This document shows positions 35,801 to 44,800 of a stretch of 64,000 nt of DNA, one piece after another. Source of the DNA: Nematostella vectensis (lineage: Eukaryota; Cnidaria; Anthozoa; Actiniaria; Edwardsiidae); assembly GCF_932526225.1 (NCBI RefSeq), contig NC_064042.1:7123540-7187539 (forward strand), in the 5' to 3' direction. The first letter of the stretch is position 1. The number at the start of each line of letters is the position of its first letter. The position numbers were made by a program, and so were the translations under genes. The notes below the pieces were generated by a model, which saw nothing but the letters and a program-made list of their open reading frames with translations, searched no databases and was not told where the DNA came from.

Positions 35801-38800
35801 GGTAACATGGGGACGGTTGGCGAGCGCTTAGCACTTTGTGTAATCCCTACCGTTTCGGTTCCTACTGCGTCGGTACAATAGCCCAAGTACGATCAAGACT
35901 ATCAACAGGAGAAAGAATACTGTCACCACGGAACCAACAGTCGCCGAGTCACTTCCTTCACGCGCACCTGTGTTACTCGGTGTTGCCATTGCGACTTGCG
36001 CCTTCAGGTTACCAAGGTAACCGTCAGTCAGTTTCGCGTTGAGAGATGATGTCATGTCTATCTGGCTGTCGTTTCGCGTCAAGCGGAAGGAGGTTATTAC
36101 ACTCCCAGATCTACGGATGGAATAATCACCCATGGAATAACAGAACACATCGCCCATTAAATAACAGACGATCACCCAACACATCGCCCATGAAATAACA
36201 GACGATCACCCATGGAATAACAAAACACATCGCCCATAAAATAACAGACAATCACCCATGGAATAACAGAACACATCGCCCATGAAATAACAGACGATCA
36301 CCCATGAAATAACAGAACACATCGCCCATTAAATAACAGACGATCACCCATGGAATAACAGAACACATCGCCCATTAAATAACAGACGATCACCCAACAC
36401 ATCGCCCATGAAATAACAGACGATCACCCATGGAATAACAAAACACATCGCCCATAAAATAACAGACGATCACCCATGGAATAACAGAACATTTCGCCCA
36501 TGAAATAACAGACGATCACCCATGAAATAACAGAACACATCGCCCATGAAATAACAAACGATCACCCATGGTATAACAGAACAAACACCAATGAAATAAC
36601 AGACGATCACCCATGGAATAACAGAACATATGGCCCATGAAATAACAGAAGATCACCAATGGTATAACAGAACAAACATCCATGAAATAGCAGACGATCA
36701 CCCATGGTATAACAGAACACATCGCCCATAAAATAACAGACGATCACCTATGGAATAACAGAATACATATTATCCATTGAATAGCGGAACATATATAACC
36801 CATGGAATATCATAGCCAATTATAACCGCTTGCCTTCTATTCGTCTGTCTGTCTTACCTAAAGCCCTTAACTCCAACACCTCGAAGAAACGAGTCTTGAC
36901 TGTATTCGGACCACACCTAAACAACCAAATTATCGAATTACTAAATTACCATTGGCACTTCATCTAGAGACTATAAATTATATGTAAACTTTATCCTTAC
37001 CTGGGTGACAAATTTTTCCGCTAGCTTAGTGTAACTGGCACTTTGTTGGTCATTAAGCAATGAGGACCAGACTTCCTCGATCAATCGTATCTCGTGGTCC
37101 GACACCGTCACATTCACTACAAACAGATCCGTTGATTCAGTAGGTTGCCGAGAAGAAAAAATCCGTGCCCAGACAAAAGTAAAGACTGATTGATCGAAGC
37201 AAATCACAGACAAGACGATGATGCTTGAAGCAAAATCACGAGACAATAAGGTGATTAACGAGATAAGCTCTGTACTTGAAACTAAACTCCCAAATGCATG
37301 CGCCTTCAATCGAAATGGCTACGTTTTTGGAGACTAGGAAAGTTGACATATTATTTAATATCATGGTAAATGGGGTGACATAAGATGATTTAACGGTTTA
37401 TGACGTCATATGACGTGTACACACTTCTAACCTTCTGTCCCTTGACCAGCGCCTACTGCATTCTGCGCATGCGCTCTAACCCAGTACTCGCTAGCGATCT
37501 TGACGTCACTGATAACACAGCTCCTGTCTGTAGTTGAACAGCTTTTCCACGTGCTTTTACCAGTTCTTTGAACGGACGCGACATAAGACACCACAGGCGA
37601 CCCACCATCACTTGCTGGTGCTTCCCAATTTAGTTTGATCTCATTGTCTGAGGGCTCGACCCTTGAGATTGACGGCGATGATGGCGGTACTACGGACATG
37701 AACAGGCTTAGTAAGTGGCTACCTTGGCTATTTCTTTAATGCACCCCTCACCAATCCCCCCACCCTTTCTTTTGGGCAGAAGAAAGAAATAAGCTCCGGG
37801 TGCTTTTCAGAGCGTTTACTGTCATTGACTAAAAAGCCAGGTAGTTTCTTGGTGTTACGGAGCACCAGCACCAAAAACACAATGGAACAAAAGCCAAAAA
37901 CAAAGACCTTAGAACGAGACAATAAAATAGAGTACAAAGGCCTTGAGCACCAAAAACAAAGCTCTCCGTAACACCAAGGAATACCCAAAAGCCACAAATG
38001 AATCCAAGGAAGTGCAGATATCCATAGCAGGCTACAAACTACTGCTCACCTAATTCTATCAACGCTATCCTTGCGTCAGCCGAACCCGCGGAGTTACTAG
38101 CGGCACATACATACTCGCCGAAATCCCTACTTGACCGCGGGGTCAGCGAGAGCTCACTTGTTGCCTGGTTACCAGAGACACTCGTAGAAACTTGTCCAGG
38201 CCTTGACCAGGTAATCTGTGGTGCTGGCACCCCTAGAGCACTACACGTCAGGCTGGTTGGCTTGCCAATCCAGGAACTGATGGTATATTTTGACACGGAC
38301 ATCTCTGGGCCATCTGTAAGATAAGGGTGGTGAGAGATGCTTACAGCGTTTGGTAAAATTTTTATCGAGTTTCTTTAAGGCATGAATAGGGTTGATTTAT
38401 TTGGAAATTTTGTTTTGAGTTTCTTCTTAAGGCATGTATAGGGCCGATTTAGACAGCACGATTTAGTTGTATGCGACCAGTCTTAGCCCTGAATTACACA
38501 CTTTGGTAGTCGAGCATTGAGCGGAGTCGTAGGCTGATTCACACTCTACGACTCGAGTTGTAGAAGTGTCGCGGGCAAGTCGCATACGACTAAACTGGCT
38601 GTCTAAATCAGCCTTAACATTTGGCAATTAAGAAGAAAAGTTGCGCCATTGTTTGATTAAGCTCCTGGAAATGAAGCTACAAGGCAGAATCATTCATCTT
38701 GGGCATTTCGTCTAGTGTGATGTAGAAAGAACTCAATCACTACGAATCCTTCACCAAGCGACAACACTAGCCCTCAATTCATTACACTTCACCATGACAC

Positions 38801-41800
38801 GTGACTGTGAAATCTACCGCCAACAACATCAAGACACTTACATTTCACGGTCACATTACACCCACGGTCACATTAACGGTTTCCCTTGCAAAACCTACTG
38901 TGTTACGTGCAGTGCAGATATATAGCCGAGCATTGCGCCTCGTGACACCCGCTATTCCAAGCTCACACATATTGGTTTGGATGCTATTACTGATGTTATA
39001 CATCTTCATTGACCACGAGATGCTAGGAAGTGGGTACCCTTTAGCGTTATAGTCGGAGGGTACCCCCTCGTTAGAGACTTGGTTTGGTGATTTAGACTGT
39101 ATAGCTGGTGGTTCTGAGAATACAGATATGGAAACATGCTGGAATATAATCAAATTGGCTTCTTCATGACCTACAAACTTGTTTCCTATGGATGTGAAAA
39201 GCTCATCACTCCTCAGAGTCATGGAGACATGTTTGTATGTCGAGTTGATCATTTTGCTTATAACCATCTAGCAGACATTGGCAATAAGATGTTGAGTCAA
39301 AGATATATATTATATAATACTTATGTTGCCATGCGTCGAGTTCTATATGGTGTCGAGTTCTATTTATACAATGGAAGGTAATTCCAAAAAAAATTGGATA
39401 GGTTTTTCTCGGATTTTTTTAACTTATTTTATAACTTATTTTATTCTTTTATGCACACTTGCCTTGATATGTCATGTTAACCGTCACCGATTCTCCCTCC
39501 CCTAAGCGATTTTCTGGTACACAGGTATACATCCCGGAATCTTTCAACTGCGCATGCTCTATAAGAAATATGCCGTCGCTACTGACGGCCACAGCGATAC
39601 CGTCATGGTGAAAACGGTAGATGGTTGGTGGAGGAACAGCGTCCGCTGAACAGTTGAAGAGGACTGTGGACTCATGAAGTAGCGTATTGCTGGTTGCGTT
39701 GGTGAGAAGGACTGTGCGGACAGGCGGATCTAAGATATATCAATCATGATCATGATTATGATCATGATCATGATTATGATCATAATCATTATCATCAACA
39801 TCATCAGCGTCAACAACACCACAATAAAATCAGCAACACCACCACCACCATCCATTAACCATTATCATCAAATAAAACAACACCAACATCATCAGCAAAA
39901 TCACCGACACCATCACCATCATCATCAACAATATCAACAGCAGCATCATCATTATTAAACATCATCAGCATTATCAATAACAACAGCAACAGTATTAGCA
40001 TAATCCCTATCACCATCCTTAACAAAATCATCAACATCAACAAAATCAGCATCATCTTAATCAACAACAACAACAGCAACAGTAGCAAAAACAGCAAAAA
40101 CAACGATTCTATCCATTACAAGAAAAGAAAGTATTTCTTGACGCACTTACGTTCTACTATAACATGAATGTGTGCCGTATCGGAGCCGAGCGAGTTTTGT
40201 GCTTTACAAAAGTAAGGACCCGACGTCTCCTCGCCAGCATCCGGGATAACCAGACTTCCATGCCACGTGCTTGAAATCGGCGTGTTATTGGACCCTTTAA
40301 ACCACGTGACGAGAGGTGTTGGATTCCCGGATGTATGGCATGTCAGGTTCAATGACTGAGATCTGTTTAAGGTTATGTACGGTGAGGGTAGGGGTGAGAT
40401 GGATGGAGAGTCTGTTGAATAGAATAAAGGAGTGGTTATGTACGGTGGGGGTAGGGGTGAGATAGACGGAGTCTGTTGAATAGAATAAAGGTATTGTTAT
40501 GTACGGTGGGGTAGGGGTGAGATAGACGGATAAAGGGATGTTTATGACTGTCTGTTGGATGGATTTGAAATTGTACGTTTTCTGGAAAAAAATCTTAAAT
40601 ATTGGCAATCCTATCTACGATATTACAACTACAAAACTAAACAAAAGTAGAAGTAGCTTACATTGCACATTGATGTGTGCTTGAGAGATGACGTCATTTC
40701 CCACACCGTTACTTGCTGTACAGCGGTATATCCCAGTATTGCTTCTCAAAATATTCTGGATGATGACCTTCTCTCCTGTAAGTTGCCGTTGACCAGATTG
40801 CTCACTTATGCTCCATGATATTCGAGGAGGAGGGTTGCCTGTGGCGTTGCAGTGGAGTACTATTGTATCTGTTTCGTTGGTGGTGATGTTGGGTTGAATG
40901 ACGTCAAACACAGGAGCCGTGAAAACTGTGAAAAGGGAGACTAGGGGTTAATGATAACGTCTCTTAAAGTTAAAAAGTGTATATTTAACATCAAAATATT
41001 GAAACCTTGATATAAGTAAACTACGGAAACGTTTTTTTATGATAAAAGCCACACAAAAGACGACATCAGACGTGGTCTCAATTTTGTGTTTCAAACATTA
41101 AAATGGTAGGCAAACAAACTTTGGTATAAGCCAAGTCGACAATTATCACAATCACTTTACTCTTTTTTATATTTCACTCTTTACTCTACTACCGTTTGGT
41201 CCTACACATATTCCAGTGTGTTTTTCCTTTCCGTTGTGCAGCCGCTGACTCCCCTACCCCCACCCCTACCCCCCCTCCCTACCCCACACTGTTGTAGCTA
41301 CCCCTTCCACAAATAACTGCACTCAACCAATGATCAATTCTCTTACCAATGATAGTAACCATTGCTGTAGCGTTGCTAGGCAACCCAACCCCATTTTCTG
41401 CCACGCATGCGTATACCCCCTCGTCTGACGTCATCGTTTTATTGATTGAGAGCGTGTGACCATGACCAACTGTGACATTTTGTGAGCCGGTCTTGACCCA
41501 GGTGATGTTAGGTGATGGGTTTCCTGTGGCGTTGCAGTAGAGCGAGAGTGGGTTCGATTCGTTTAATGTTTGGTCCTTTGGGCCGATGTGGATCATGGGA
41601 GGGTCTGTGGAGAGAATGATACGATGGTTTCATGCCTTTACGCATGAACTGTTATTTGCCGCCGCTGACTTTTGTTGTACCTCTCGTCTTTCTTAACGTT
41701 TCAGTGAGATCGGACATAGCCCGCGTGTAGCCGCTGACTCGCGAGGATATTTCGCGAGTCAGCGGCTACACGTAGGCTAGATCAGACATGGAAATAATAT

Positions 41801-44800
41801 GCAATTTTTTTTTTTAAAAAAACGACCTTTTGGAGGCCGAGTGGTAAAATGCAGCAACTTTCCTTGTTATGAGGCACATCAAATATCAGCAAAGCATTTT
41901 AAGAATTGTTATATAATCGTTATTGCTGACAAGGAACCCAGGGTTTATTGGGTAATAAGTGGTTAAATGCGGTGTTTGCGCCACGCAGAGTGAAGTGTAT
42001 AATAGTGCTCGGTGTTGGGTGTTTAGCGATTGAAAGCATATCGGGTGTCATTATCAGATGACAGACAACATTTAACATCCACTACCATATGATAACATCC
42101 AATCATCAACAGATCCTCCGACAACACAGTGATGCATCTTACACCATTAATGGTAATATAATCGATCATAGAGATAAAACCGAGACGAGTTGCAAGTAAA
42201 AAGTTAGATGTCTAAGATGCAATCAAAACTACTTTATCCATCTAATTTATACAACAACAGAAAAAAACTAAAGGCATTTGTAACCTTTTGGGATTCAGAT
42301 GCGACTGAGATATGATATTTTAAATTATGGTAAATGCATCGAAGTTGTATTTGTAGAACTATATGATAGTCTACTACTGTTTCACAGTAAACAGGTCGCG
42401 TCTATTGGTCTTAGTAACCTTGGCACAAGGCCCCTTTCATGGGTTAGATTATCACTTACATTGCACATCCAACGTCACTTTCGCCTGAGCCGTCCTGATA
42501 ACTCCATTGTCAGCGGTACATCGGAAGGTTCCAGTCTCTCTCCGATGAGCGGCAGTGATTTGAAGGGTCATTCCACTCGTCACCAGGCTCCCATTCCCAC
42601 GTGTCCATATGATGTTGGGAAGCGGGTTCCCTGTGGCATTGCAGTACATGGACGCTGGTTGGCCCTCGATGACTGTTTGAGAGCGAGGCTGGATGACGTC
42701 AATAACTGGTGAAACTAAAATAAAGAAAGAGACAGATACCCGGGTAGCAGAGGCACATTAGTCACGTGTCGAGTAGCAGGTCTGTGGTTTACTTTAATGT
42801 ATAGACTGTGTTCGTAATAAAACCGATATATATAACCGTTATAATTGTATAAAGGCGTGTTCCTCGTATATCGAGCATATTCGTTATATTTAGAGCCTCT
42901 GAATATACAGTATAATCGCTATATATAAGAAGTATTTTCGTTTTATTTAGAGTTATTCGCTATACATAAGTATATTTGTTATATTTAGAATGTATTCGCT
43001 AAAAATAAGTTTATTCGTTATATCTCGAGCTCACTCGGTTATATTCGTTATATATAGAGTGTATTCGTTTTAAGAGAAGTACGTTCCTTAGTAGATTGCT
43101 GACATATAAAGTTCAGGCAGTCGTACCTAACACCTCAACGGTGGTTGTGCTCGAGGCGTCCAGTCCTATACCATTGGACGCGGTGCACACATACACCCCC
43201 TGGTCAACCCCCTGGACGCGCCGTATCGTCAGCGAGTTCCCGGATGAAAGGACTGTGACGTCACTACCCTTGCTCCATCGTATCGCGGGCGCAGGATTGC
43301 CAGTAGCGTTACAGTACAACTCCAGGGTCTGGTTCTCTGTGATCGGTGGAATTCGTGATATGACCTCAATAAAAGGCGAATCTGCCAAGCAAAAAACAAA
43401 TAAAAACATTACATTACTGTCAAATGTGTCAAGTAAACGTCATACAGTTGTACAAGAAAACATATGTTATAAAAAAAGCTACAAAATGGCTGAAGCCATG
43501 GAACCCTTTTCTCTCTTGGACTTATCGTTAATGGATTCGTCTATATACACTATATGGAGCGGAGCTTAAGGTTGTTTCTCACTTGGACGTAAGCGCAAGG
43601 GCAACGCACGTAATTTTCCGATTCTCACTAGAACGCAACTGCCTGATTTTCTTCCGCTTGCGCTTGTGTTTGACCGATTCTCACTTGTGTTGCGCTTCCG
43701 TTTGCGCTTGCGTCCTAGTGAGAACCAACCTTTCTCCCTGAAGCCTGGAGCGGGCCACTTACACTGCACGTTGATGGTAGCATTTGCCAAAGCAGAGCCC
43801 AGGACCCCGTTACTTGCGGTACACAGGTAGTCACCAGACTCCGACCTGTTGATGTTATTTATAACCAAATGTTCTCCTGTTGCTATAGTTACACCGCTGG
43901 ACATCTTGCTCCAAGAGATCGAAGGTGCGGGCAGTCCGGAGGCATTACAGTAGATGGAGGTAATATCTGATTCGTTTACAGTCTGGAGTGTGGGCGTGAT
44001 GGTGGTTATACTAGGAGGTACTGGTTTAACACGGAAATGGTGTTACTGGTCGAACGCCCAATTAACAATATAAAGTAGAAGTGTTGGGAAAATGTTTACC
44101 TGTGCTTAAAGGCTCTTAACAACTACAACAAATATAATTACAAAGAACCAACATTTTTGTCGCAATGAACTAATACCGCAACCACACTGGGGGGATCCAG
44201 GGTTGGTTTCATGAGTTCATTTATTTTCTGTGTTTCCTAAATGAAATGATGATGACGACAGGGACGAACAACTTGAGGACTTTGTAATTGCTTTCATAAA
44301 CCCTAAACCCTTTATGAATCATCCGCCACTGATCCAATATCCTTTGACCTATCAAAAGCGAGGAAATAGTACAAACAGCAGTTTAGGTCTGACATAGGAT
44401 TGTCACTTCCCCTTTAAGTCATCCACAGTGATAGTGGATGCTCATAGTGATGTATAAGACCAAGGGGATATGGCTCAAACTCACAGTAAATGTACGTGAT
44501 CTTGTCATCAGTGCCGTGTACATTCTTGGTAAAGCATCTGTACGCTCCCACATGGTCGAGTCTCAGGCCAGTGATGGTGTAGCTGTTGTTGTTGGAGTTT
44601 GTAGCGTTGTGCAGGAGCGTACCGTTAGGTGAATACCACGTGACATAAGGCACAGGGTTGCCCTTCACCCAGCATGACAGGGTCACGCTAGCGCCCTCAA
44701 TGAAAGACTCGTTCTCGGAGATCCACACCACGGTGGCGGGAACTGGGCACAACGATAGGAAGTACATGTTAGTAAAATCACGTGATAATGGTTGGTGCGG

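Noticed and set aside
39743-40103. ORFs in the atc/aac simple repeat
   Set aside because: Pure low-complexity sequence in an intron.
42299-43569. + strand ORFs of 137 and 157 aa
   Set aside because: They are antisense shadows of receptor A Ig exons 42714-42460 and 43381-43127, which have family motifs and splice sites.
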